Assembly: GCF_035222485.1 (NCBI RefSeq)
Contig: NC_085920.1
Location: 7,488,001-7,552,000, forward strand
Direction: 5' to 3'
DNA length: 64,000 nucleotides
Origin: Podospora pseudoanserina
Lineage: Eukaryota > Ascomycota > Sordariomycetes > Sordariales > Podosporaceae
The translations under genes were made by a program, and so were the position numbers. The notes beneath the pieces are model-generated. The model had not been told where the DNA came from. It was given only the letters and a program-made list of their open reading frames with translations, and did no database searches. Shown here one piece after another: positions 34,320-45,600 of this stretch; the first letter of the stretch is position 1, and every line of letters begins with the position of its first letter.

Positions 34320-35605
34320 CTAGGAAACACTATCCTTGAAATACTCCTCCAACGCCGCCAAGCTGCCCGGGTGCACCCTCCCCACCTTCATCACCCTGAG
34401 GTGGTCCTCGACGGTGTAAATCCTCCCGCAATCCAATCTCGCAACCGGGCTGATATACGTCTCCTGATCCTCGATTATCACCCCGATGGGCCTCCGGGTG
34501 ATGTTCTCCTCTTCGTACGGCTTCGCAGGTACGACATTGCTGTTGTGCAAGACCACAAAATCTACATCCCGACCTCTGCATGCCTTGTTGGTGGCTGACT
34601 TGCTGGCTCCTGCGTATGTGGTGATGGAGAAACAGAGTGAGTGGTGGAGGCGGCGCCGGACGACGACGAACCAGCGGTATTTGGCCAGCGGTTTCTCACC
34701 GTGGAATTCGGGGCATTTCGTAGAGTACTCGAGGTTCGGGGGGGTGGCTGAAGGGAACGGGTCATTGGGGGAAGGGTCCGGGGAGCCGAGAGGTTCGAAC
34801 CAGGGGACTTTGAAGATGCGGCCTACGGCGAAGAAGCGTTTGGGTTTGGTGACTACTTGGAAGCCTGGAGGGAAGTGTTAGAGTGTTGGAAAACAAAAGG
34901 GGCGAGAGGTACGCACGAGGGTCTAAGGGCTGCTCCCATTTGTGTTTGGTTGCGGCTTCGGGTCCGGTCGAGTTCTGTCTACTTCCAGCTGGTGATCCGG
35001 GTTTTGTTGGACTGGGTGGTGATGTAGCATCTGGGTCGGGGGGTTTCTGGAAGTTGGTGTAATGGAGTGTTTTGCCGTCTGTGATATTTTAGTGATTATG
35101 GCTTGGTGAAATGTGAGGAGAAGTCTCACTTTCATCGGTACGGATGTAATCTTGGTCCCTTTCGCTCCAGGTCCACTGATCGCCGTAGTCCACACTATCT
35201 TCTTGACTCTGAGAGTCTACCGTGGCCCTGGCGTTCTTTTTGTCTTCCTCGGTTGCATCCTTCGACTTTGAACCAGTTGTTTTCACAGGCTTTGTCTCAG
35301 CCTTGGTCGCTTGACCGTTCGTACTCTTGACTTCCTGAGCAGCCGAGACTTCGGTTTTGGTAGGACCGCTTCTACCCTTGGCTCCGTGGGAGCTGATCTC
35401 CGTGCGCCTTGCAACAATTTCAACAGGCTTCGCAATGTCCACCGCAGGTATAACAATTGCCTCTGGGTTATTCACTGATGTTCAGAGATCAGTCTCGATA
35501 ATCATGCAGACAGAGCAGTGTATACGTACCTAGATCCTCACCCAACGTAAAAATACCAAGCTCAGGAACATGCGGTGGTCTCTGCCCCATCGCTGCGACA
35601 GTCAT
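34320..35605 (-). CDS. DUF6590 domain protein
   Basis: Exons 35605-35530, 35474-35130, 35078-34917 and 34864-34320 give 375 residues. The N-terminal half (about 1-190) is polar and disordered. From about 195 on it has the pattern of the fungal DUF6590 domain: RFFAVGRIFKVPWFEP, then YRWFVVVRRRLHHSLCFSITTYAG, later HNSNVVPA, then RLDCGRIYTVEDHLRVMKVGRV and a C-terminal LAALEEYF. The domain is very common and fast evolving in ascomycetes and its biochemical role is unknown; I know of no reaction for it. No signal peptide or membrane segment is present, so it should be cytosolic or nuclear. All four splice junctions use GT-AG and restore frame. Confidence 0.85.
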
Positions 35606-37966
35606 TGTCTGGACGATATGGGCTCAAGATTTACATAAACCAGGACTACTTCCTCTTCTCGACGTTGTCAAGTATGTGCGGAGCTGTAATGCAAAATGTC
35701 GATATAATGTATGATGGGACTAAAGCCCTCGTGTAGGGCCAAACCTCCACATGGAGTGAAGCCTGAGCAGCTAGGAGAGGTTCATGGGACGGAATAGGGG
35801 GTTCTGGTGGTGCTTTTCAGTCCGTCCAGCTTGGCGCTGTACAACAGCCCGAGCTAGTATCTCAAGCAACCGTAGTGAACCAAGGTCCAGTCGGGAGTAC
35901 AGACGATCGTGGCAGGCTCCGAAAGGAAGAAAATAATGGATCAAGAGAACCAGAAGGCAAGGCTGCGGGCCAAGTGCCGAAGCGGGCGGGAAAATGCAGG
36001 TTCGGGTGGAATGACAAGCCAAATTTCCATGTGCTGTTGAGGGAGGCTGCAGCGGACAATTCCAATTCCATATACAGGCCGGGCAATGTAAAACTGAGCA
36101 GCAAAACATGGCAGAAGCGTGGGCTTGCTTAGGGAGAGAGAGGCTCAGTATATGCCCCACAGGTAGGTGCTTTTTGTGGCACTTGCAGTCCTAATCTGCC
36201 TAGAGCGAGGCCTGAGGCAGGAGCACCTCGGGAGGTTTTGAAGTTGGTGTTGTGACGGCAGGTGGGGGGGTGTCACTTGATATGAAAAAGCAACGAAGCT
36301 TACGCCGTTGCGCAAATATGCTTGACGCCGACCGCTGATTGGAATCTTGAACATTCAAATTCAGCTGCGGCCATGGCCCCCTTGTCGTCAACCTCGCCTC
36401 CCGTGTCCCCCTTCTCTCTCGACACCCCCTCCCTGAGGTCGCCAGCTCATGCAGCTTCAACACTTGGAAGCGGCCGTTCTACGTATTGCTGCCCAAGCTT
36501 GTGTATCCCACGATCAACACCGGCTTGGTAACCTCGATGTTGCGCAGCCTCGTCGATGGATGTGGCACAAATTCCAATCGCCTATTTGGGACACCTCAAA
36601 TCGGCCAAGGCCCCCTCACCCTGGACCAGGCTCCTTACCACCACCAACTTGCACCAAGTTCGGCTGTTGATACGACAAAAAAGAACTGCACATATGCTTC
36701 AGTTCAGACGTTTCCTTGGTCTTACCGCATATCAGTGATGGCGACATTTGACCTTCAGCCATACCTGGGCGGCGATTTCCATATCTGACTTCAACTACAC
36801 AAATTCCATTTTCAGGAGTGGTCTTGGCCAAACTTCCCGAGATAACTCCAGAATTTCCACATCGTGTTGGTAACATCATGATGTGGAAAACACGAACGAC
36901 CTTTGCCAGCCGTCTCACCCTCATACCTGATACACTCCATATTGTAGGTCCCCGCGAGGCGCTGACTGGTGAAGCGTGGACCATACAACACGCAGGAGAG
37001 CGGTCCTTATTCATCACAACCTGTCATCGTCTCAGATTACAACCTTGGTCAGCCTCGTCAAGCCCGTCATTTCTCTTATCGTACTGATTCATATAACCCC
37101 CCTGACGAATTCAAGACCCCGGGTTCTCCTCTCCTCATCACCTCTGTTCATCTTTGGAATCTTCAGCTACTTCAAAAACATCCAGGTTCTCTCTTAATTT
37201 CTACGCCTCAGATCCGAGGAACATTCCCTTCCCCACGGCAAGGCTCGAGGACCAACACCCCTCTCGATAGCAGCCCAAGCCTTCATGAGGTGACAATGAC
37301 CTGATGTCAAATCCATTCTCTCCCGAAAGCCTGCCCATGATGCTACCCCAATGTGCATTTTCCATTTCAACCGTGCACATTACACTTCCCTCCTAAGCCA
37401 TCCACCGCCAAGGTTCTACAGCACTTTTCACGCCCGCCAAGAAGCCATATCCAGATTTCCAGACTTGGATCGGATACCAGCACGCCCCATTATCGGGCCG
37501 GGACCGGACGCCGGGCACACTGGCTGACCCCTAGGTTGGCGCCACTGCGGCCCGAGAGGATCAGGGGGGTGATGCCACGCTTTTGATGAGGCCCGTACTT
37601 GACCGGTGAAAAAGATGCATGGGAGCCGGATGGGTGTCGTGTGACCTGCTACTCAGCTCAGCCAGCCCCTTACACCTAACCATACTGAGGGCTCACCGCC
37701 GTTTGATGCTCATGCTCGGACCTCAAGTTCATCAAAACCATGCTATTGAACCAAGGATTTTGTTATGCAACTGGCTACCTGCCCAAACTCGGAATTATTT
37801 CCTTCCCACCTAACCCATCCAAAGCACTGGTGTCGGATGTACCCAGACAGATTTGCCTCCCATCCTTGTTATGTGCCACCCTGCCTAAAATAGCCCGGTA
37901 AACCTATATGCCAATTCATTACCATTATATCCTCAGCTCCCCCCTTTTCTTCTAGACTCGCACATC
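35606..37966. other. Intergenic, about 2.4 kb, nothing recognised
   Basis: Region between the promoter side of the DUF6590 gene and the 3' end of the membrane-protein gene. It has several overlapping frames of 60-150 codons on both strands around 36.3-37.3 kb but no family or good splice chain could be read from them. A small gene with many exons cannot be ruled out. Confidence 0.45.
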
Positions 37967-40089
37967 TCACTGCTGCTGCTGGTGGTGGTGGTGGTGGTGG
38001 GGGGGTGGCGGGCCCTGTTGCTGCTGATTACTCTGCGGGTAACTCCCCATAACCTCCTGAGGGGGATCGGCCTCCCTCTGCGCACTCATCTCCGCCGCGT
38101 TGTGATACTGCTGGCCCTGCCACGGATTCTGTCCCTGCGGCTGGCCCTGCCATTGCTGGCCCCCTTGCTGCACGTACGGGGCACCATATTGCTGCTGCTG
38201 CTGCTGCTGCGGGAACCCTCCCTGTGGTTGCTGGTTGTAATACTGCCCTTGATGCTGCTGATAACCACCACCGTAAAACTGATTCTGACCATGATGCTGT
38301 CCCTCATCTGCCTCGGCAATAGGCGCCGGGTACCCGCCTGGTCCAGCACCCACTCCCGGGGAAGGGGTGCTCTGAGGGTGGGTGTTGAATGGGTTTTGTC
38401 CGCCGCTCAGAGATGACAGCTCGGATGCGTGGCCGTTGGTTGTGTTGGAGGCTCCGGTGTTTTGCGGCATGAGAGCGGAGGGGGAGGAGATGGATGTGTT
38501 GACGCTGTGGCGGGAGGGGTCTGTTCCCGGGGGTATGGCACCAGCGGCGATGTATTGGTTGGGAGAGGGGTGGCCGTTTTGGAACTGGGCCGGCGGGGGG
38601 TATTGGCCTTGTGGTGGTGGTGGTGGTGGTGGTTGTTGCTGACCTGGCATGGGCTGGAATTGGCCGTTAGGGAACTGTTGAGGTTGCCCGGGTTGGGGTT
38701 GGGTTTGTGCCATTTGCTGCTGGGGGACTGTTTGAGCTGCTGCCGCTGCTGCGGAATTGGGGTCGGCGGGCTGCCGGGCCTCGAGCTGCTTGTTCTTTTT
38801 GCGTTGACGCCAGAGGCAAAAGGCGAGACCACCGATGAGGATGGCAGCTACGCCTGCACCGGCACCGATGCCAGCTTTGGCTGCTACCGAGAGGCCGCCA
38901 GAGCTTTGTTCCACAACCGGATAACGCATAGACCAGACAATGTTGACGACCGCCGAGGTCTCCCGGTCCGTCTTGGTTTCCTTGCCCCTTTCCACCGTGA
39001 GGGTAGGGGGTCGGGTAGTTCCAGCCTTGATAGAAGACCAGCAGGGCGTCTGGCCGCCCACCGCTGAGGTGAATGGTACGAAGCCGTTGGGGCAGCAGCC
39101 GCCATCCACAGAATAGTAATCCTCAGCGCATGTTTGGAGTCTGGCTTGCTTTGCGTCGACAGGAATGGGGTAGTCGAAGCCAAGCTTCTCCAGCTCTGCC
39201 GCGTTGGATCCAGACACCGCCGAGGCAACTGCTGCGGCGGCGGTCTCGACGGGCCAAGGACAGCAATCAGGGCGGTCTTTGATGCAGCCGAGGAAGCCAG
39301 CGTAATATGCGGTATTCCCAGCGTCTACGAGAGTGAAGCTGGCTTGGCCACATTCGTCCTTGAGGAGAGCACCTGTGCCTTGGAATTTGGGCTGTCCGTC
39401 ATAGGCGGGAGTGTTGATACGAGTGCTGACAGTAACGACGTTGACGGTTCTGCGATTCCAAGTCAGTTTCTACCTTTGAAGTGGAACCTAGACCAAACAC
39501 AATGCTTACTGTAACGCGAGAGACACAGAAGTCCTGAAGATCAAACAGTTAGTCAACCTTGCTTTTCACACATGGCACCCCGTCTCACTCACGGTATGTT
39601 AGGTTGTTGCTGGCCCTGGGGGCCGCCAATGATGTTGCTGCATGTTGATCCGAGGGCTGAGGCGTATAGCTCATTCCAGCCGTCATACAAACTGGAGCAG
39701 GTTCCAGTCGCGATTCTAGTATACCAGCAGTTCCAGTAGGCTTGTCCATGGGTGCAGACACATGACTGAACAGCGGAGTCGACGGCACTGTTGTAGGCCA
39801 GTCCATTCTCCGGCCCTCCTCCGGCTGTCACGAAGTCAAAGTCACTGTAGCATTCTGACAGATGGGTCGTGCAGGAGTAAACATTGGATCCGTAATTCTA
39901 GTATGACAGGGAGGTCAGTAAAGGACAGCCCAGCTTGTGCTGCTTGATCTCGACGGAGCGACATACATAGCAATCCCCATAGAAGTCGGTTTGGCGTGGT
40001 CGAAGCAAAGCAGCGCCAAAGACATCAAAGGTCGGAGTCGGAGTCACTGACGGCGTCGGCGACGCCAGTGATGCTGAAGGGACCAGCAT
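37967..40089 (-). CDS. Single-pass membrane protein, Cys-rich ectodomain, Q/P/H-rich tail
   Basis: Exons 40089-39967, 39897-39593, 39533-39510 and 39449-37967 give 644 residues. After a Pro/Thr-rich N-terminus come Cys-rich segments (FYGDCY, SCTTHLSECYSDF, SCVCTHGQAYWNCWYTRI, then GCIKDRPDCCPWP and YYSVDGGCCPNGFVPF), a Thr-rich stalk and one membrane segment (about AGIGAGAGVAAILIGGLAF, near residue 355) with Arg/Lys directly after it. The cytoplasmic tail is dominated by Gln, Pro and Gly and ends in six His and four Gln. This is the layout of fungal cell-surface sensor-like proteins with a WSC-like plan, but the Cys spacing is not that of WSC. No signal peptide is visible at this start, and a stop lies five codons upstream, so a missed 5' exon is possible. 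Confidence 0.75.
38170..38215. repeat. CAG/CTG codon repeat in the membrane-protein tail
   Basis: Runs of GCTGCTGCTGC on the plus strand encode poly-Gln in the cytoplasmic tail of the membrane protein. A second Gln/His tract sits at its very end, at 37970-38000. Confidence 0.8.
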
Positions 40090-41021
40090 TGCGGCTCTTG
40101 ATTATCAACCGGCTTGGCGTACAAAGGACGGTTCCCTTCTTCAACACAGTCGACGCGAAAGACGCGTGGAAAAAACGAAGCTTGACAGAAGACGAGAGGG
40201 GATTGAACAGCCCTGCGGCGGGGACCACAAACACATGTCCTTCATTTTCCTCTTGTTATCCGGGGTGTCGAGCTGGGCAAGGGTTGCGATCAGGGTCCAT
40301 GGGATCATTGGACGATAGACGGCGCTGTGCATAACACGGCGTCGCGAACAGCCTCTGATAGGTGTGATGGCTGCAGGCCAGCACTTATTGGGGTGCGGCT
40401 GAAGGTTACGCCGATGCCCCTGACAGGTGAGCTGGCCGAGATTGTGCGGTTTCACAGGCTCCTGAGAATGAAGTTGCTCCGTCTTATCACCCCGTCTCTG
40501 GGGATCATGATGGGGTTTTCAAAAGCCGATGTGGATGGCTTCATTGAAGACTTGGGTTGTGAGTTACAGCAGCCCTCCAGGCTTGGCCGATCGATGGACA
40601 AAGACAAAATGCGGAACGAGTGTGATAGTAGATGGCAGGGGTCGCTGCTCATTCCCGTCATACCCGCTTTTCGACAACGACAACTCCTCAACACCATGTC
40701 CCCGTCTCGGTTCAGGGTGCGATGGTTTCTTTATCCTGTTCAACCGTGAGCCATTTCGTGGCTCAGATTTGATAAAGTGGCGGTTGTAAGATGGGATGGA
40801 GCACAACTATTCCTCTGCATCTGTCACTCGCCCAAGAGCTCTCTCACTGACATCATGGAAATCGATGCTCTCACAGCCCGAACCTCCAGCCCCTCCAACC
40901 ACCACCTCTGATCCTTCCAATAGCTCCTCTCTCACCTGAGTCTCTTGACTTTCAATATCACCCGGACCTCACAGCACCCCGCCGATACCCGCCAAGCGTC
41001 TTGGTCGGGATGCAGCCCGCA

Positions 41022-41038
41022 CGGTTAAATGGGGATAA
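41022..41038 (+). promoter_or_regulatory. Two tandem GGNTAAA boxes, XlnR/XLR-1-like
   Basis: GGTTAAA at 41022-41028 and GGATAAA at 41032-41038 lie in the same orientation, 10 bp apart, 379 bp before the GH43 start codon. GGNTAAA is the published binding core of the fungal xylanase activator XlnR/Xlr1 family. That they bind here is an inference from position and the nature of the gene. Confidence 0.45.
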
Positions 41039-41186
41039 ATAGGGAATGGGACCAGGAACTCCTTCTTTCCGACATCCACGCGATCCATATGACCCAGCGC
41101 GGCGGAGAGCATTTGGAGAAGAACTGTGATGGCACGCCCACCCCGTGCTTTCTACCCGGGTGGACAAGTTGTGTGCTCCGGATGTG

Positions 41187-41193
41187 TATATAT
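41187..41193 (+). promoter_or_regulatory. TATA-like box of the GH43 gene
   Basis: TATATAT about 225 bp before the GH43 start codon. The spacing leaves room for the roughly 200-nt C-rich leader seen downstream. Confidence 0.4.
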
Positions 41194-41416
41194 CTGAGGT
41201 AGTTCCTCCGTCACATCCTCCCTTCTGTTTGATTTCATTATTTTTCATACCATCTTCATCACCCTCCCCCTCCTCGGCCCCCCCCATCTTCACCACACAA
41301 GTCAAGCCAAACTTGCCCCTCCCCGCAAGATCTAACCCCCCCCCCGCAAATTACCCCAACTACTCCTCCAACTTTACCCCACAAACCAAACCCCCTTCCC
41401 TTATCAGTTTATCAAG

Positions 41417-42400
41417 ATGGCCCCCCTCATCACAAACATCTACACGGCCGACCCTTCAGCCCACGTCTTCGAAGGCAAAATCTACATCTACCCCTCCCAC
41501 GATCGGGAAACCGATATCCAGTTTAACGACAATGGCGACCAATACGACATGGCCGACTACCACGTCTTCTCCACCGAGTCCCTCGACCCCGCCGCCCCTG
41601 TAGTCGACCACGGCGTCGTCCTCAAGACAGAAGACATCCCCTGGGTGTCCAAGCAGCTCTGGGCGCCTGACGCGGCCACCAAGAACGGGAAATACTACCT
41701 CTACTTCCCCGCCCGCGACAAGGAGGGCATCTTCCGCATCGGTGTCGCGGTCGGGGACCGCCCCGAGGGCCCCTTCACCCCCGACCCGGAGCCCATCAAG
41801 GGGTCCTACTCCATCGACCCTGCCACCTTTGTTGACGATGACGGGGAGGCGTATCTCTACTTTGGCGGCCTCTGGGGCGGGCAGCTGCAGTGCTACCAGA
41901 AGGGGCACGACGTCTTCGACGCCAGCTGGCAGGGGCCCAAGGAGCCGACGGGCGAGGGCGTCCCCTCCCTCGGTGCCCGCGTTGGCAAGCTGACAGAGGA
42001 CATGCGCCAGTTCGCCGAGGAGGTCAGGGATGTGGTCATCCTCGCCCCCGAGACCGGCGAGCCCATCCTCGCCGACGACCACGACAGACGCTTCTTTGAG
42101 GCGGCGTGGATGCACAAGTACAACGGGAAGTACTACTTCTCTTACTCCACCGGCGACACCCACTACCTCGCCTATGGTGTCGGCGACAGCCCCTACGGTC
42201 CCTTCACCTATGGCGGGAGGATTTTGGAGCCAGTGCTGGGCTGGACCACCCATCACTCCATTGTCGAGTTCAAGGGGCGCTGGTGGCTGTTCCACCACGA
42301 CTGCGAGCTCAGCAAGGGTGTTGACCACTTGCGGTCTGTCAAGGTCAAGGAGATCTTTTATGACAAGGATGGCAAGATTGTTACCGAGAAACCCGAGTAA
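41417..42400 (+). CDS. GH43 beta-xylosidase / alpha-L-arabinofuranosidase, intracellular
   Basis: One uninterrupted exon of 327 residues. The five-bladed GH43 fold is indicated by the conserved acids: general base Asp12 in YTADPSAHVF, pKa-modulating Asp134 in YSIDPATFVDDDG and general acid Glu228 in FFEAAWMHKYNGKYY, with blade repeats such as GKYYLYFPA and GKYYFSYS. There is no signal peptide, so it acts inside the cell, presumably on imported xylo- or arabino-oligosaccharides. This fits the intracellular GH43 xylosidases known from Neurospora and Trichoderma relatives. Lack of introns and the compact form are usual for this branch, which resembles bacterial enzymes and may have an old bacterial origin. 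Which sugar it releases cannot be told from sequence. Confidence 0.93.
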   Translation: MAPLITNIYTADPSAHVFEGKIYIYPSHDRETDIQFNDNGDQYDMADYHVFSTESLDPAAPVVDHGVVLKTEDIPWVSKQLWAPDAATKNGKYYLYFPARDKEGIFRIGVAVGDRPEGPFTPDPEPIKGSYSIDPATFVDDDGEAYLYFGGLWGGQLQCYQKGHDVFDASWQGPKEPTGEGVPSLGARVGKLTEDMRQFAEEVRDVVILAPETGEPILADDHDRRFFEAAWMHKYNGKYYFSYSTGDTHYLAYGVGDSPYGPFTYGGRILEPVLGWTTHHSIVEFKGRWWLFHHDCELSKGVDHLRSVKVKEIFYDKDGKIVTEKPE

Positions 42401-42698
42401 AAACCGGTGTCTTTTGGATGGCAAAAGTGTAAAAACAGTGAAATAGGCGAAAAGACATCAAGTCAAATATTTTGAAGGGTATAAACTTTTCTAATTGTGA
42501 TATAGTGTTTTGCTCGTGATATATGCTAAGCTAAGGTAGTGGTGAGGTGACGTGAGGGGATAAGTTCGTGTCTGTGTATGTAGTAGTTGTATAGTTGTAG
42601 GGGGGTTGTAAAGCATCGCCATTGTCATCCATCATATCTAACAACACCCAACAAAAGAAATCAACGCTACGCCTACTCCGACTTATTCCTCTTTCCAT

Positions 42699-45600
42699 TC
42701 AGTGGTCCATCACACCAGACCTCAACTTGTTCAACGCATCCTCATACTTCCCAGGACTGTGATCAGTCAACATGCTCGTCCCAAACCTCACCTCCCTGAA
42801 CCTTTTCTCTACATCCCTCACATACTTCAACACCACTCGGTGGGCTGGTCTTCCCAGATCCTCTCCGCCAATCTCCGGCACCAAAAAGGCATCTCGCCTC
42901 AACACCCGTGTGCTCTCCACAACGAACACCTCTCCAGGCGGCAGCAACTTCTGGCTCATCATGCTCGCTCTGAGAACCTTGAGCGCAGCATAAGCCCACT
43001 GATCGTCATCCTCCCTCTTGCAAGACTCGCCACCGCTCCCGCTAGAGCCATACCACTTGTCTGCTATCCCTGACTGCAACGCGTCCCAGATTCGCTGTCT
43101 GACTTCCACCTTGGCCTCATTGTTGTCTGTCTTGAAGGCCAGCGACACTGCCTGAAAGTCGTGGAGGACTCCCAGTGAAAGATAGGGCACGAGGTCGTTG
43201 CCGTTGACAATGCTGGTGATCAGACCGCGAGTAGCTTTGCTCAGAGAAGCCGACATCGTCGAAGGCGGGCCATAGGCGAAAACGTGGACCGGGCGGCCAG
43301 CAGGGAGGCATATCTCTTGATGCCGGAAAGCAGTAGTTGTGGTGCCGTCGCCGAGGAGTCGAGTATGAGGGTTGGGTGAGGTGATGAAGGTGGAACTGCT
43401 TGGGTGTGGCTCCGAGAGCATAACTCCCAAGAGAGCGGTAACAGCACCGCCAAGGGAGTGACCGGTGAGGACGAGACCGTAATCGGAGAATTCTTCCAGG
43501 GCTTGCTTGAGCGTGTTGAGGACCCTGCCGTCACCGCCATAGAGCAGCCGCTTGGCCGAAGCGTGGACACCTTTGTGGACTTTGTAAGCCTTGCCACGCC
43601 AGACAAGGTCATCATAGTCACACGTCATGTCTGCCAAGACATCTTCGAAGCCAAGCGTCCCACGGCAGGCAAGCACAACGGCTTTGGCCTTGTGGTCAAG
43701 AGAGATGTAATGAACGAGGGGTACGCCAGTGTTGGTGGAGCCCGTGCCGTCAGAGCCACCTTGGGGGTCGACAAAGGAGGAGAGCAGAATGCTGTTGGCA
43801 TCGGATTCGGTGTGGTGAGCGAAGCAGCGGAGTTCGTGGTGGGTGTCATCGAGGGCGCGCAAGATGGGCATCTCTTTGGCAATGCCCAGCACTCTGAGGA
43901 AGTTTGACCCATAAGAAGCAGAAGCGAATCTCATGTATCGAGTGATGTTGGTCAGAAAATGGTCGTTGGGAAAGATGGTGTCCAGTTTCCCAGCTTTTCG
44001 CAGAGTGCCCAACGCCTCGGTATCGCTGTAGGCACTCCTGGACTGGTAGTTTTGGTATGGAACAAGCGAACTTTGCGATTCATTGGCCCTGAGAGTGTAG
44101 ATGCTGGGCGCATACATGTGAGATTTGACCCGACGATGGTTAGTCCCTGGACCACCAAGCGGACCACCAAGCTCTCTGTCCGACCTCGCCTTCCTAACAA
44201 CAGGATTGGTTGACGAATTCTCCTGATAAGGTGAGACCGGCCGATAGTCATCCGCGGTTGTGATAGAGAATGTTTCGGTTTGGGAGATGGAAGAGTCCCG
44301 ACGGCTGTGCACTGAAATATAGCTAGCCCGCGACTCGCTCCTCGGAACACTTCGGCGTGAATCAGCAGTCCCTGGCCGCGATGTTTTTGTCGCTGTCGTC
44401 TTCTGTGGCGGCACAATTACAGGCTGTTTTGGAATCAGAGAGGACTGTTTGCTAGGAACTGCTAGATGTGATGGTGGCCTGGCGGGCTTGACAGGCTTCG
44501 CAGTTTCCTTGGTCTTCCCGGCGCTGCTCTCTGAGCCAGAATCCTCTCTATTAAAGAGCCGTCCTGGCTTGGTAAACGCGCTTCTGAAACCCCCTTTCTT
44601 GGCTGAGGAGCCTATACTGGGACCCGAATCTTCCTTCTGCTGCTTGTAGGAAGGCAGCAATCGGTTGAATGACTGTCTCCCGGAAGAGGAGCTCGGCCTG
44701 TCATTGTTTGATGAGGAATCGGTTGGGGGTATCCTTGGTCGCTTCTGATTTGCTGCGTTCTCCACCCCGTGTCTCGATGCAGAAGGTATACGGGATGGTT
44801 TGCTGATGGAAGACGGCGATATCGGCGAACCAGAGCCTTGGAAGTTGGGGCGTCGGATAGGTGGTCGTAATTGTTCTCTCGATGACTTAGGAGGGACCGA
44901 TGGTGGTGGTGGCGGGTCTTCTTCGTCCGTTTCCACGTCTGACGTTCCGGGAGACTCCGTGTCCATCCGTTCCACAAACCCGGGAACCTGGCTGACATCT
45001 CCGTGCTCCTTTTGAAACCAGCTTCGCCTCTCGTGACTTCGTGAATGCCGGAACACAAACCGAGAATCAGAGATGCTGTTCTCCGGGCGGCCACGCAGTT
45101 GAGTCTGGGACAAGCTGTGGCGAACAGCCCGGGGCTCCTCAATCAGTTCCACGCCAGGAGGTGTGTCAACCCTGATATCCTCATCACCGCCGGTAACCTC
45201 CACTGTGATAATCTCGGTCGTGCGAATCTGCCGGGTGATAGACACTCTAGCGTTATCGGGAAGAGACCTCATGATTTGTTGCTCTAGTTGGGCCACAGGA
45301 AGGCGACTTCGGTCATCGTCGTTGAGTTCGCCGTTGCTGTTGATGGCGATCACTGTTTCCTTCGACGAGGCCTCCTCGGCGGCGTACGATCCGTTGTGTA
45401 CTCCATACAGACTCCCCTCATGCACATCAACCCGGACACCATCACTCAGCACTACCACGTCCCACACTACCTCCTCGACCCTCAAGGTACGACTCTCCTC
45501 TTCGAGCAGGCGCCGACACCATCTCTGCAGATATGCCATCCCACACAGGCCCAGCATCAAGTCAATCACGCCGACCTTTTCTCCCTGTCTGCCCGTTGCG

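Larger units (their letters stand above)
40090..41416. other. Divergent intergenic region, membrane protein and GH43 genes
   Basis: About 1.3 kb. The right 400 bp is the GH43 promoter with two GGNTAAA boxes and a TATA sequence (listed separately) and a C-rich leader from about 41250. Nothing convincing was seen in the left part. Confidence 0.5.

Noticed and set aside
36486-36788. 100-codon frame and neighbours at 36.3-37.3 kb
   Set aside because: No recognised family, no consistent splice chain and overlapping frames on both strands.
41456-42424. 322-codon minus-strand frame opposite the GH43 gene
   Set aside because: Shadow of a strongly GC3-biased gene; the GH43 catalytic residues fix the true strand.
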